A DNA stretch of 64,000 nucleotides from Phycisphaeraceae bacterium (GTDB lineage Bacteria > Planctomycetota > Phycisphaerae > Phycisphaerales > UBA1924): positions 1-64,000 of the forward strand of contig JACKHA010000002.1 in assembly GCA_020639215.1 (NCBI GenBank). The letters are read 5' to 3'. Below are positions 6,571-16,122 of the stretch, piece by piece. The stretch's first letter is position 1; each line of letters begins with the position of its first letter. The notes under the pieces were generated by a model. It did not search any database. It was given only the letters and a program-made list of their open reading frames with translations, and was not told the origin of the DNA. The position numbers and the translations under genes were made by a program.

Positions 6571-8603
6571 CCAAGAAAGCCAAGGGATTCGGGGTCGTCG
6601 TGGCCTGGGCGTGGAGGCGGATCGCCGCCGTCGTCGCGCTGCTGCTGATCGTGGGCGCGTTCGCCGTCGGCTATCGGCTTGGTGGACCCGGCGCGAAAGA
6701 GCGCGAAGCCGGGGAGGGCACGCCCACAGCCGGACCGAACGACGCGCCGGCACAGTGGTACACGTGCTCGATGCACCCGACCGTGCGGCTGCAGGACCCG
6801 AACGCCAAGTGCCCGATCTGCTTCATGGACCTGATCCCGGTGCAGGACGATACCGACTCCGGCGGCGAACGCCGCCTCACCATGTCCGAGGCCGCCGCGG
6901 CGATGAGTCGCATCGAGACGACGCCCGTCGGTCGCTTCTTCCCGACGGCCGAGGTCCGCATGTACGGGCGGGTCACATACGACGAGACGTCGGTCGCGAG
7001 GCTGACGTCCTACTTCCCGGGGCGGATCGATCGCCTGTTTGTCAACTTCGTCGGCGTGCCCGTGTCGCGCGGCGACCACATCGCCGAGGTCTACAGCCCC
7101 GAGATCCTGGCGGCCTTCGAGGAACTCCGCCAGGCCGTCGCCGCGGCGGCGGACGCCGAGCAGATGAGCGATCTCGTGCGCTCGGCGACGCTGGACACGC
7201 TGGGCGCGGCCCGGGAGAAGCTGCGGCTCTTCGGGCTCTCGCCGGACCAGATCGCGGGCGTCGAGCGGGGCGAGCACCAAGGCGACAGGCTCACCGTCTT
7301 CGCGCCCATCGGCGGCGTCGTCACGCACCTGGGCGTCCGCGAAGGAGACTACGTCCAGACCGGCCAGCCGATCGCGACCGTCGCCGACCTGACTCGCTTG
7401 TGGCTCGACCTCGAGGCCTACGAGTCGCAGCTGCCGATGCTGCGTTGGGGCCAGCCAGTGACGTTCACGGTCGAGGCCCACCCGGGCGAGGTCTTCGAGG
7501 GGCGAATCTCCTTCATCGAGCCGATCGTTGACGCACAGACACGCACGGCCGCGGTCCGCGTCGCGGTCGACAACGCCGATCGGCGTCTCAAGCCCGGGAT
7601 GTTCGCCTCCGCGGTCGTCCGCGCCCGCATGGGCGACGATGGCGCGGTGCTGGGCGACGAACTCGCCGGCCGCTGGGTGAGCCCCATGCACCCGACGATC
7701 GTCAAGGACGGGCCGGGCCAGTGCGACATCTGCGGCATGGACCTCGTGCCCGCCGAGACGCTTGGCATCGCGCGCTCGTCGAATGACGCGCGCGAGCCGC
7801 TCGTCGTGCCCCGATCGGCCGTGCTGTTCACCGGGCGGCGCTCGGTCGTGTACGTGGCGGTGCCCGACGCCGATCGCCCGACGTACGAGGGCCGGGAAGT
7901 GATGCTCGGCTCCCGGGCCGGCGAGTTCTACATCGTCCGCGATGGGCTTGCCGAGGGCGAACGCGTTGTGGTCAACGGCGCGTTCCGCATCGACAGCGCC
8001 ATGCAGATCGCGGCCAAGCCCAGCATGATGATGCCGGCCGGCGCGGACCACGCCAACGCGGCGGCGTCCGGCTCCGGTCACGAGCCGATGGGCTCACCGC
8101 GCGCGCCCGACGCGTTCGTCCTGGCACTCAGCCCGGTGTACGCCGCCTACCTCGACGGGCAGGAGGCGCTGGCCGCGGACGATCTGGCCGGATTCGCCCG
8201 GGCGGGCGACCGCCTGAGTGACGCGCTGCAGGGCGTCCCGGTTGCCGGGATCGTCGGCGAGCCGCTCGCCACCTGGCGCCGCGCGGCGGCCCAGCTCCGT
8301 GTCGAGTCCGAATTCGCCGACATCGAGGCGGCCCGGGTGCGGTTCGAGGCGATGAGCCGCGGCGTGATCGCCCTGCAGCGGACGTTCGGGCACCGCGGAA
8401 GCCAGACGTGGAGCCTGGCCTTCTGCCCCATGGCGTTCGATAACACGGGCGCAGAGTGGATCCAGCGGGCCGATCGGATCGACAACCCCTACTTCGGCGC
8501 CACGATGCGACGCTGCGGCGAGATCCGCGAGGCATTCCCGCCGAGCGCCGGTGCGCCACAACCGCCCAGCGGGACCGGGCACGAGGGGCACACCCATGAG
8601 TGA
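6567..8603 (+). CDS. cusB: periplasmic adaptor of metal RND efflux (CusB family) with two metal-binding motifs
   Basis: This 678-residue membrane-fusion protein links pump and channel. An N-terminal membrane anchor (about 17-37) is followed by a heavy-metal-binding domain YTCSMHPTV...CPICFMDLIPV (about 71-95). Next come the barrel-sandwich/lipoyl region (FPGRIDRL, IAEVYSPEI, VFAPIGGVV) and beta-barrel (IEPIVDAQTRTAAVRV). A second metal-binding motif, SPMHPTIVKDGPGQCDICGMDLVP, lies near 372-395, which is unusual. The C-terminal part (about 510 on) resembles the DUF3347 metal-binding domain, ending in a His-rich HEGHTHE tail. Both ends overlap neighbouring genes. Copper or silver is the likeliest substrate by family. 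Confidence 0.92.
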   Translation: MTKKAKGFGVVVAWAWRRIAAVVALLLIVGAFAVGYRLGGPGAKEREAGEGTPTAGPNDAPAQWYTCSMHPTVRLQDPNAKCPICFMDLIPVQDDTDSGGERRLTMSEAAAAMSRIETTPVGRFFPTAEVRMYGRVTYDETSVARLTSYFPGRIDRLFVNFVGVPVSRGDHIAEVYSPEILAAFEELRQAVAAAADAEQMSDLVRSATLDTLGAAREKLRLFGLSPDQIAGVERGEHQGDRLTVFAPIGGVVTHLGVREGDYVQTGQPIATVADLTRLWLDLEAYESQLPMLRWGQPVTFTVEAHPGEVFEGRISFIEPIVDAQTRTAAVRVAVDNADRRLKPGMFASAVVRARMGDDGAVLGDELAGRWVSPMHPTIVKDGPGQCDICGMDLVPAETLGIARSSNDAREPLVVPRSAVLFTGRRSVVYVAVPDADRPTYEGREVMLGSRAGEFYIVRDGLAEGERVVVNGAFRIDSAMQIAAKPSMMMPAGADHANAAASGSGHEPMGSPRAPDAFVLALSPVYAAYLDGQEALAADDLAGFARAGDRLSDALQGVPVAGIVGEPLATWRRAAAQLRVESEFADIEAARVRFEAMSRGVIALQRTFGHRGSQTWSLAFCPMAFDNTGAEWIQRADRIDNPYFGATMRRCGEIREAFPPSAGAPQPPSGTGHEGHTHE

Positions 8604-11600
8604 TGCCGCCCCGGACAGCCCGCGCGCGACCGGGCGGAGCCCGCTCGACGCCCTGATCAGGTTCTGCCTCGAGCAAAAACTGGTCGTGGCGATCCTGCTC
8701 ATCGGATCGCTGATCTGGGGCGTGCTCGTTGCCCCGTTCAACTGGAATGTCGCCGGCCTGCCGCGCGATCCCGTGCCCGTCGACGCCATCCCGGACATCG
8801 GTGAGAACCAACAGATCGTGTTCACCGAGTGGCCCGGGCGCAGCCCGCAGGACATCGACGATCAGATCACGTACCCGCTCACGGTGGCCCTGCTCGGCCT
8901 TCCCGGAGTGAAGGACGTGCGCAGCTACTCGATGTTCGGCTTCTCGACGATCTACGTCGTGTTCAAGGACGACATCGAGTTCTACTGGTCCCGCTCGCGG
9001 GTGCTCGAGAAACTCAACGCCCTGCCCGCCGGGACGCTCCCGCCGGGCGTGGCGCCGGCCCTCGGGCCGGACGCGACCGCGCTCGGCCAGGTGTTCTGGT
9101 ACACGCTGGAGGGGCGCGACGATCAGGGCCAACCCACCGGCGGCTGGGAGCCGGACGAGCTCCGCTCGATCCAGGACTTCATCGTCAAGTACCGCCTCGC
9201 CGCGGTCGATGGCGTCTCGGAGGTCGCGTCGATCGGGGGATTCGTCCGCGAGTACCAGGTCGACGTGGACCCCGACGCGATGCGTGCCGCGGGTGTCTCG
9301 CTGGAGCAGGTCATCGCCGCCGTCCGCCAGAGCAACCTGGACGTGGGCGCCAGGACGATGGAAGTCAATCGCGCGGAGTACATCGTCCGCGGCCTCGGAT
9401 TCATCGAGAGCGAGTCCGACATCGAGCTCGCGCCGATCACCGCTCGCGACGGGCAGCCCATCCTGGTCCGGGACATCGCCCGCGTCGCCGTGGGCCCGGC
9501 GTCGCGCCGGGGGGTGCTGACCAAAGGCGGACAAGAGGCCGTCGGCGGCGTCGTGGTCGTGCGGTACGGCGAGAACCCGATGGCCGTTATCCAGCGCGTG
9601 CGCGAGGCGATCGCCGACATCGCCCCGGGCCTCCCGTCCCGGGTCCTCGAGGGCGGGACGACCAGCCGCGTCACCATCGTGCCCTTCTACGACCGCAGCG
9701 GCCTGATCGACGAGACACTCCACACACTCAACGCCGCGATCTCGCAGCAGATCCTCGTCACGATCGTGGTGGTGGTGCTCATGGTGGCGCACCTCCGCAG
9801 CAGCCTGCTCATCAGCGCCATGCTCCCCATCACGGTGCTCATGACGTTCATCGGCATGCGGGTATTCGGCGTCGACGCGAACATCGTGGCCCTCTCCGGA
9901 ATCGCCATCGCCATCGGCACGATCGTGGACATGGGCATCGTCCTCAGCGAGAACATCCTGCGCCGCCTGTCCGAGGCCGAATCGGCCGAGCCGAGGATCG
10001 ATGTGGTGTTCCGCGCGACGTGCGAGGTGGGCGGGGCGATGCTGACGGCGGTGGCGACAACGGTCGTTGGATTCCTTCCCGTGTTCACGATGGAGGCCGC
10101 CGAGGGAAAACTGTTCAAACCTCTGGCCTACACGAAGACGTTCGCGCTGGCGGCGTCGATCATCATCGCGCTGACGATCCTCCCGGCCGCGGCGCACATG
10201 CTTCTCGGGTCCGCCACCCGCCGCAGGGCGACCCGTGTCGTCGCCGGCGCCCTCCTGCTGGCCTCTGGCGTTGGCGCCGGTGTCTGGCTGGACCCGATCG
10301 CAGGGGCGATCGTGGCCGCGTTCGGCGCGTTCCACGTCGCCCGCCCGTGGCTGCCCCGCCTCGTGACGCTCGCGTCGGAGCAGGCCACGAACTGGGCCGT
10401 CGTCGCCGCTGTGGTCATCATGCTCGCCAGGGCCTGGGAGCCATTGGGACCAACTCGGGGGCTGGGCGGCAACGCACTGTTCATCGCCGCGGTCATGGGC
10501 GGTCTGCTGCTGGCCTTCTGGCTCGTCCGCCTGACGTTCCCGTACGTGCTCGCGTGGGCGCTGCGTCACAAGGTCGTGGCCCTCTCACCCGCGGCGGTTG
10601 TCGTCCTCTTCGGCGCGACCACATGGCTCGGGTTCGACCGCCTGTTCGGCTGGCTCCCGGAGTCGGTCCGGAGCCGCCCCGCCGTGGTCGGGCTGGCGCA
10701 CGCGTTCCCGGGTCTGGGCAGCGAGTTCATGCCCTCGCTGGACGAGGGCTCGTTCCTGTACATGCCCACCACGATGCCGCACGCCTCGATCGGCGAGGCC
10801 ACGGACATCCTCCGGGAATTGGACCTTCGCATCATGAGCGTGCCCGAGGTCGAGCTGGCCGTCGGCAAGATCGGGCGCGTGGAGAGCCCCCTGGACCCGG
10901 CGCCCCTGTCGATGGTCGAGACGCTGATCCAGTATCGCAGCGAGTACCGAACCGACCACGAGGGTCGCCTACTGCGATTCCGGTACGACGACGCGCAGGG
11001 CGAGTTTGCACGCGACGAGCACGGCGAACTCGTGCCCGACGAGCAGGGCCGCCCGTTCCGCCAGTGGCGCGACGAGATCCAGTCCCCGCAGGACATCTGG
11101 GACGACATCGTCGAGGCCGCGAACATGCCCGGCGTCACCAGCGCCCCGCGCCTTCAGCCGATCGAGACGCGCGTCGTCATGCTCCAATCGGGCTTCCGAG
11201 CCCCGATGGGCATCAAGGTCTACGGGCCGGACCTCGAATCGATCGAGCGATTCGGGCTCGAACTCGAACGCCTCCTCCGCGAGGTGCCCGGCGTCCAGCC
11301 GGCGGCCGTGTTCGCGGATCGCGTCGTCGGCAAGCCGTACCTCGAGATCGACATCGATCGAGAACGCATCGCGCGATACGGCCTGCGCATCGCCGACGTG
11401 CAGGAGGTCATCGAGGTCGCGATCGGGGGCAAGCCGCTGACCATGACCGTGGAGGGCCGCGAGCGATACCCGGTCCGGGTCCGGTACCTGCGTGAGCTGC
11501 GCGACCAGCCGGAGACACTCGGCGACATCCTCGTGCCCACCCCGATGGGCGCCCAGGTGCCGCTGCGTGAACTCGCCGAGATCGAATACCGCCGCGGCCC

Positions 11601-12417
11601 GCAGATGATCAAGAGCGAGGACACGTTCCTCGTGGCCTACGTGCTCTTCGACCGCATGCCCGACGTCGCAGAAGTCACGGTCGTCGAGCGGGCCAGGCGG
11701 TTCATCCAGGACCAGATCGAGTCGGGAGCGCTGGAGGTTCCCGCCGGCGTGAGCTTCGAGTTCGCCGGGTCGTACAAGAACCAGGTCCGGGCCGCAAAGC
11801 GGCTCGCGCTTGTCCTGCCGCTCTCGCTTGCCGTGATCTTTCTGCTCATCTACTTCCAGTTCAGGCGGGTCCGGGTGACCCTGATGGTCTTCAGCGGCGT
11901 GTTCGTCGCCTGGGGCGGCGGGTTCGCGATGCTCTGGCTCTACGCCCAGCCCTGGTTCCTTGATGTGGACCTGCTCGGCACGAACCTTCGTGAGCTCTTC
12001 CAGGTCCGCCCCTTCAACCTCAGCGTCGCGGTCTGGGTCGGTTTCCTCGCGCTGTTCGGGATCGCGACCGACGATGGCGTCATCATGGCCACCCGAATCG
12101 ACCAGTCGATGGCCGAGCGACGACCCACCACGATCGAGCAGGTGCGGGCCGCGGTTGTCGAGGGCGGAGCCCTGCGCATCAGGGCGGCAGTCATGACCAG
12201 CGCGACGACGATCCTGGCCCTGCTGCCGGTGCTGACCAGCACAGGCCGCGGATCGGACATCATGGTCCCCATGGCGATCCCGACCTTCGGCGGAATGGTG
12301 GTCGCCTGCTCCACCTGGTTCGTCGTCCCGATCCTGTACTCCTGGGCGCAGGAGTGGAAGCTGCGACTGGGCTCCGGCGGACGCGGCCGAGCCCCGGGGG
12401 ACGCCGGGGCCGACTGA
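8596..12417 (+). CDS. cusA: heavy-metal RND efflux pump, inner-membrane subunit (CusA/CzcA family)
   Basis: A proton-driven metal exporter of 1273 residues, against about 1,040-1,050 for E. coli CusA. The ATG overlaps the end of cusB by 8 bp. Family signatures include AIPDIGENQQIVFTEWPGRSPQDI near the N-terminus, FGFSTIYVVFKDD, and TM4 SGIAIAIGTIVDMGIVLSEN with the proton-relay Asp. Extra length comes from added hydrophobic segments around residues 535-650 and a charged loop near 780-840 (EYRTDHEGRLLRFRYDDAQ, FRQWRDEIQSPQDIWDD). Such long CusA-like pumps are, to my knowledge, common in planctomycetes. It forms a tripartite complex with the two preceding gene products. Confidence 0.93.
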   Translation: MSDAAPDSPRATGRSPLDALIRFCLEQKLVVAILLIGSLIWGVLVAPFNWNVAGLPRDPVPVDAIPDIGENQQIVFTEWPGRSPQDIDDQITYPLTVALLGLPGVKDVRSYSMFGFSTIYVVFKDDIEFYWSRSRVLEKLNALPAGTLPPGVAPALGPDATALGQVFWYTLEGRDDQGQPTGGWEPDELRSIQDFIVKYRLAAVDGVSEVASIGGFVREYQVDVDPDAMRAAGVSLEQVIAAVRQSNLDVGARTMEVNRAEYIVRGLGFIESESDIELAPITARDGQPILVRDIARVAVGPASRRGVLTKGGQEAVGGVVVVRYGENPMAVIQRVREAIADIAPGLPSRVLEGGTTSRVTIVPFYDRSGLIDETLHTLNAAISQQILVTIVVVVLMVAHLRSSLLISAMLPITVLMTFIGMRVFGVDANIVALSGIAIAIGTIVDMGIVLSENILRRLSEAESAEPRIDVVFRATCEVGGAMLTAVATTVVGFLPVFTMEAAEGKLFKPLAYTKTFALAASIIIALTILPAAAHMLLGSATRRRATRVVAGALLLASGVGAGVWLDPIAGAIVAAFGAFHVARPWLPRLVTLASEQATNWAVVAAVVIMLARAWEPLGPTRGLGGNALFIAAVMGGLLLAFWLVRLTFPYVLAWALRHKVVALSPAAVVVLFGATTWLGFDRLFGWLPESVRSRPAVVGLAHAFPGLGSEFMPSLDEGSFLYMPTTMPHASIGEATDILRELDLRIMSVPEVELAVGKIGRVESPLDPAPLSMVETLIQYRSEYRTDHEGRLLRFRYDDAQGEFARDEHGELVPDEQGRPFRQWRDEIQSPQDIWDDIVEAANMPGVTSAPRLQPIETRVVMLQSGFRAPMGIKVYGPDLESIERFGLELERLLREVPGVQPAAVFADRVVGKPYLEIDIDRERIARYGLRIADVQEVIEVAIGGKPLTMTVEGRERYPVRVRYLRELRDQPETLGDILVPTPMGAQVPLRELAEIEYRRGPQMIKSEDTFLVAYVLFDRMPDVAEVTVVERARRFIQDQIESGALEVPAGVSFEFAGSYKNQVRAAKRLALVLPLSLAVIFLLIYFQFRRVRVTLMVFSGVFVAWGGGFAMLWLYAQPWFLDVDLLGTNLRELFQVRPFNLSVAVWVGFLALFGIATDDGVIMATRIDQSMAERRPTTIEQVRAAVVEGGALRIRAAVMTSATTILALLPVLTSTGRGSDIMVPMAIPTFGGMVVACSTWFVVPILYSWAQEWKLRLGSGGRGRAPGDAGAD

Positions 12418-12650
12418 CGATGCGAGCATCCCAGAGCAAACAGCCCCCCCCCCAATCGCGGGAGTGGCTTCGCCGTCGAGCCGCGCCACCATCGGACCCC
12501 GAGCCTCCCGGAGTCGGTACGAGGGGTTTCGTGCTTTGCCCCGCGCATCCGCGGACCAGAGCACCGAAGCCGGCGCGCCCCGGCACCCCTGAGCCGCACC
12601 GCCGGCCATCGGCGCGCACCGGCAACCCGCGTCCGGGGATCTTGGACGAC

Positions 12651-12723
12651 AGCCGCGTGTCGGACTCGAACCGACGACCTGCGGTTTACAAAACCGCTGC
12701 TCTACCAACTGAGCTAACGCGGC
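12651..12723 (-). tRNA. tRNA-Thr (anticodon TGT)
   Basis: A 73-nt tRNA: acceptor GCCGCGT pairs with ACGCGGC, the D-arm is GCTCAGTTGGTAGAGC, the anticodon stem-loop is CGGTTTTGTAAACCG with anticodon TGT, and the T-arm is GTCGG-TTCGAGT-CCGAC. The discriminator is T and CCA is not encoded. It lies between cusA and comM. Confidence 0.95.
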
Positions 12724-12904
12724 AGAACGCGAATCCTATCCGCCGGCACCCACCCGCCGACCATCCCCTCGCTCGAATCGCCTCCTCGCCGCCCCGCGCG
12801 CCGCGGTCCGGACCTCCCCCCGGGGGCAACACCAGCCACACGCCGCTCAGCACGTCGCCCGCTTCTCCCGCGCACCGTCCGCCGTCTGTTCGTATGCTCT
12901 CGCC

Positions 12905-14455
12905 ATGCTCGCGCGGGTCCAATCCTCCACGCTCTCCGGCATCGACGCCGTCCCCTGCGAGGTCGAGGTCGATCTCGACACCGCCGGCATCCTCCGCGAG
13001 ACCATCGTCGGCCTGCCCGACGCCGCCGTGAAGGAGGCACTCGAACGCGTCCGCTCGGCCATCGGAAACGCCGGCTATCCCTACCCCCACGGGCGCATCG
13101 TCATCAACCTCGCCCCCGCCGACGTCCGCAAAGAAGGCCCAACCTACGACCTGCCCATCGCCGTCGGCCTGCTGGTCGTCCAGGGCGTCGTCGCCGTCGC
13201 TCCCGGGCCCGATGGCCTGGCTTCCGCAGGCCCGGGCATCGACCTGCGCCGCTACGCCATGGCCGGCGAACTCGCCCTCGACGGACGTGTCCGACCCATC
13301 CCCGGCGGCATCGCCCTGGCCGCCATGGCCAAGCAGCGCGGCCTCGACGGCGTCATCGTCCCCGCCGACAACGCCGCCGAGTGCGCCGTCGTCCAAGGCA
13401 TCGACGTGCTCGGCGTCCGCACGCTCTCCGAGGTCGTCGCCCTGCTCAATGGCGAGCTCGACCCGACGCCCACGCCCGCCCCCGACATCGCCTCGCTCCT
13501 GCGCAACGCCTCGGCTCCCGTCGACTTCGCCGAAGTCCGTGGCCAGGAGTCCGTCAAACGCGCCCTGGTCATCGCCGCCGCCGGCGGGCACAACATCCTC
13601 ATGCTCGGCCCCGCCGGCACCGGCAAGACCATGATGGCCAAGGCCCTGCCCGGCGTGCTCCCGCCGCTGGAGCCCGAGGAAGCCATCGAGATCACCCGCA
13701 TCTACTCCGCCGCCGGCCTGCTCGAGCCGGGCCAGGGCCTCATCACCTCGCGCCCCGTCCGCACGCCCCACCACACGGCCTCCTCCGCCGCCATCGTCGG
13801 CGGCGGCATGATCCCACGCCCGGGCGAGATCTCGCTGGCCCACCGCGGCATCCTCTTCCTGGACGAGCTCCCCGAGTTCCCGCGCGACGTGCTCGAAACC
13901 CTCCGCCAGCCGATGGAGGACCACGTCGTCACCATCGCACGCGCCCAGGCCACCGTCCGCTTCCCCGCCTCGTTCATGCTCGTGGCCGCGATGAACCCGA
14001 CGCCCAAGGGCGACATGCCCGCCGGCGAGTTCGGGCGACGCTCGATGGAGCGCTACCTCGCCAAGCTCAGCGGCCCGCTGCTCGACCGCATCGACATGCA
14101 CGTCGAGGCCCCGGCCGTCGCGTGGAACCAGTTGCGATCGGCCCCGACAGGAACCAGCAGCACGCAGATGCGCGACCAGGCCGGCGCCGCCCGCGCCCGC
14201 CAGCGCCAGCGCCAGGGCGCGGCCATGCCCAACGCCCGCCTCACCGGCAAACAACTGGACACCATCGCGTCCTTCGATCCGCACGCCCAGGGCTTCCTCG
14301 GCCAGGCCATGACCGAACTGGGCCTCTCCGCCCGCGCCTACGACAAGATCCGGCGCGTCTCACGCACCATCGCCGACCTCGACAACGCGGACACCATCAC
14401 GCTCCCGCACGTCGCCGAGGCCGTCGGTTACCGCCTGCTCGATCGGAAGGTGTAG
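12905..14455 (+). CDS. comM: YifB/ComM family Mg-chelatase-like AAA+ ATPase
   Basis: This 516-residue hexameric-helicase relative is associated with branch migration in natural transformation in other bacteria. The N-terminal ChlI-type S5-like domain (1 to about 190) opens with the typical LARVQSSTLSGIDAVPCEVEVD. Walker A is GPAGTGKT at about 236-243, Walker B is ILFLDELPEF near 315, and a C-terminal Mg_chelatase_C domain ends in RTIADLDNADTITLPHVAEAVGYR. Length and order are normal for the family. It appears monocistronic; the next gene is convergent. Confidence 0.95.
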   Translation: MLARVQSSTLSGIDAVPCEVEVDLDTAGILRETIVGLPDAAVKEALERVRSAIGNAGYPYPHGRIVINLAPADVRKEGPTYDLPIAVGLLVVQGVVAVAPGPDGLASAGPGIDLRRYAMAGELALDGRVRPIPGGIALAAMAKQRGLDGVIVPADNAAECAVVQGIDVLGVRTLSEVVALLNGELDPTPTPAPDIASLLRNASAPVDFAEVRGQESVKRALVIAAAGGHNILMLGPAGTGKTMMAKALPGVLPPLEPEEAIEITRIYSAAGLLEPGQGLITSRPVRTPHHTASSAAIVGGGMIPRPGEISLAHRGILFLDELPEFPRDVLETLRQPMEDHVVTIARAQATVRFPASFMLVAAMNPTPKGDMPAGEFGRRSMERYLAKLSGPLLDRIDMHVEAPAVAWNQLRSAPTGTSSTQMRDQAGAARARQRQRQGAAMPNARLTGKQLDTIASFDPHAQGFLGQAMTELGLSARAYDKIRRVSRTIADLDNADTITLPHVAEAVGYRLLDRKV

Positions 14456-14509
14456 CCGAGGTCGAATCGACGGTTTCGATGGTCGCGCCGCCGTGTGCCG
14501 CGCCCCACC

Positions 14510-15217
14510 TCACGTCCCCGCGCGGTCGCCGCTGCCGAACACCCGCTTGACCTGCTCCAGCGTCATGTGCGACAGCCCGCGGTCCTGCACCAGCGAGATC
14601 ATCGCCACCCGCCCGCGCAGCCCCAGCTTCACCCCGATCGACCGCACGTGCGCCTCCATCGTCTTCACGCTGCGATACAGCTCCGACGCGATCCGCGGCA
14701 GCGACTTGCCCCGCCCGAGATGCCACAGCACCTCGCCCTCGCGGGTCGAGAGCGCCGCAAGGTCCGCCAGATCGTGGTGCCGCGACTCCACGACCCGCTC
14801 GCCCGCCCCGTCCTCCAGCGCATCGGATCGCCACGGGTCCACCGCCATGATGCACACCAGCGAGCCCTCGCCGGGCGTCTCCGCCCGGTAGTAGCGGAAC
14901 CGCAGCCAGTGCCCCCTGTGCATCCCAGCAGTCACGCGCGGCTCGCCGTCGCCAATCGTCGCCGACGCGATCGCCTCCAGTTCACTCGCCCGCGCCGGGG
15001 CCGCGAACGCCGACACGTGCCGACCCACAAGCTCCTCGGGCGATCGCCCCTCCCACTCGCCCATCGCCTCGTTCAACTCGACCACGACGCCGTCCGCGTC
15101 GACCACACCCGCCGGCACGGTCAATGCCGTCACCAGGAATCGATCGATGCAGTACGCCCCGCCGGGCGGGCCGCCCGTTGGTTCACCGCGTGCTGTGCTC
15201 TGTTGTCCTCGGCGCAT
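14510..15217 (-). CDS. PAS-domain LuxR-family transcriptional regulator
   Basis: A 235-residue DNA-binding regulator. Residues about 24-140 form a PAS-like sensor (VVDADGVVVELNEAMGEWEGRSPEELVG) and 160-225 a GerE/LuxR helix-turn-helix (LSTREGEVLWHLGRGKSLPRIASELYRSVKTMEAHVRSI). The ATG at 15217 is chosen because AGGGAG lies 9 nt upstream. Starting farther upstream adds 37 residues of no evident structure. There is no receiver domain and no kinase nearby, so its signal is unknown. It is transcribed away from the moaD-moaE pair's 3' end. Confidence 0.8.
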   Translation of the reverse strand: MRRGQQSTARGEPTGGPPGGAYCIDRFLVTALTVPAGVVDADGVVVELNEAMGEWEGRSPEELVGRHVSAFAAPARASELEAIASATIGDGEPRVTAGMHRGHWLRFRYYRAETPGEGSLVCIMAVDPWRSDALEDGAGERVVESRHHDLADLAALSTREGEVLWHLGRGKSLPRIASELYRSVKTMEAHVRSIGVKLGLRGRVAMISLVQDRGLSHMTLEQVKRVFGSGDRAGT

Positions 15218-15394
15218 TCGCACGACTCCCTGGCACGATCGAACGCGCGGAAGTGTCGATGCTATCGGTTGCGCAACGCCCGCTTCCCCCGTCCCCGGGC
15301 GGAATAGGCAGAAGCACCGATTGGCCACGACCCCATCGAGTCAACGCACGACGACGCATCGAACGGGCCCGTGACGCGCCGCCGCACTTGCTTG

Positions 15395-15796
15395 TCAGCG
15401 CGCCGACTTCCAGATCGGCACGTCCCGTTTCAACCCGTCGATCAGCCGGTCCATGGCTTCCAGAGCCGCGCGCCGATGCGGCGCGGTCACCACGCATCGC
15501 AGCGACACACCGCCCACCGGCACCAGGCCCCTGCTGTGGACCACTCGAACGGACGTGATCTCCAGCGAATCGAGCAGGCCCGACGCGATGGACTCCAGCT
15601 GCCGCTGCGCCATCGGCTCATACGCAGTATACAAAAGACCGTCGATCGTGCGACCGTCCTCTGTCCCGCGAACGACGCCCTCGAACACCAGCACCGCCCC
15701 GTCGGTCGCCCGAACCGGCGCCGGCGACGCCACCCCGATCGCCCCGTCGACGATCAGCACCTCCACACCGCCCGCGTTGGACGCCGCCCGGCTCAT
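15395..15796 (-). CDS. moaE: molybdopterin synthase catalytic subunit MoaE
   Basis: A 133-residue protein of normal family length. MoaE transfers sulfur from thiocarboxylated MoaD to cPMP to form molybdopterin in the cytoplasm. Family features seen are AVLVFEGVVRGTEDGRTIDGLLYTAYEPMA, VVHSRGLVPVGG, and the C-terminal LIDGLKRDVPIWKSAR carrying the catalytic Lys residues. Its start overlaps the moaD stop by 4 bp (ATGA), so the two subunits are translationally coupled. Confidence 0.93.
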   Translation of the reverse strand: MSRAASNAGGVEVLIVDGAIGVASPAPVRATDGAVLVFEGVVRGTEDGRTIDGLLYTAYEPMAQRQLESIASGLLDSLEITSVRVVHSRGLVPVGGVSLRCVVTAPHRRAALEAMDRLIDGLKRDVPIWKSAR

Positions 15797-16038
15797 CCGC
15801 CCGACACCAGGCCGATCAGCGCGAGCTCATCTCCCGCACGGATCGCCTCGTCGGGCCCGGCAAACGCGTGGTTGCGTGCAAGGCGCACGTGCCCGATCGC
15901 ACCCGCCAGCGCGGGGCACGCCCGCTCCACCGCCGCGCGCACGTCCGCCTCCACCGCGCCGTCGGTTAGGTCCACGTCCACGTGGTCGCGACCGGCCCGG
16001 CGCGCCTCATCCCCGAACAAAAGCACACGCACGCGCAT
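15793..16038 (-). CDS. moaD: molybdopterin synthase sulfur carrier subunit MoaD
   Basis: An 81-residue ubiquitin-like protein ending in Gly-Gly (IGLVSGG), the C-terminus that is adenylated and thiocarboxylated. The N-terminal strand MRVRVLLFGDEARRAG and the ARNHAFAGPDEAIRAGDELALIG block fit MoaD. It precedes moaE with a 4-bp overlap. No other molybdenum-cofactor genes are in the window. Confidence 0.9.
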   Translation of the reverse strand: MRVRVLLFGDEARRAGRDHVDVDLTDGAVEADVRAAVERACPALAGAIGHVRLARNHAFAGPDEAIRAGDELALIGLVSGG

Positions 16039-16122
16039 CACCCGCCAGTGTACGCCCCCGCCCCCGAGACTCTTCGCGCCCCGCCAACAGCATCGCCCCG
16101 CGCCCCCCGCTAGCCTCACCCC

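Noticed and set aside
6081..10569. Long minus-strand frames (666 and 813 codons) across cusB and cusA
   Set aside because: Low-complexity Arg/Asp/His-rich translations opposite well-conserved efflux genes.
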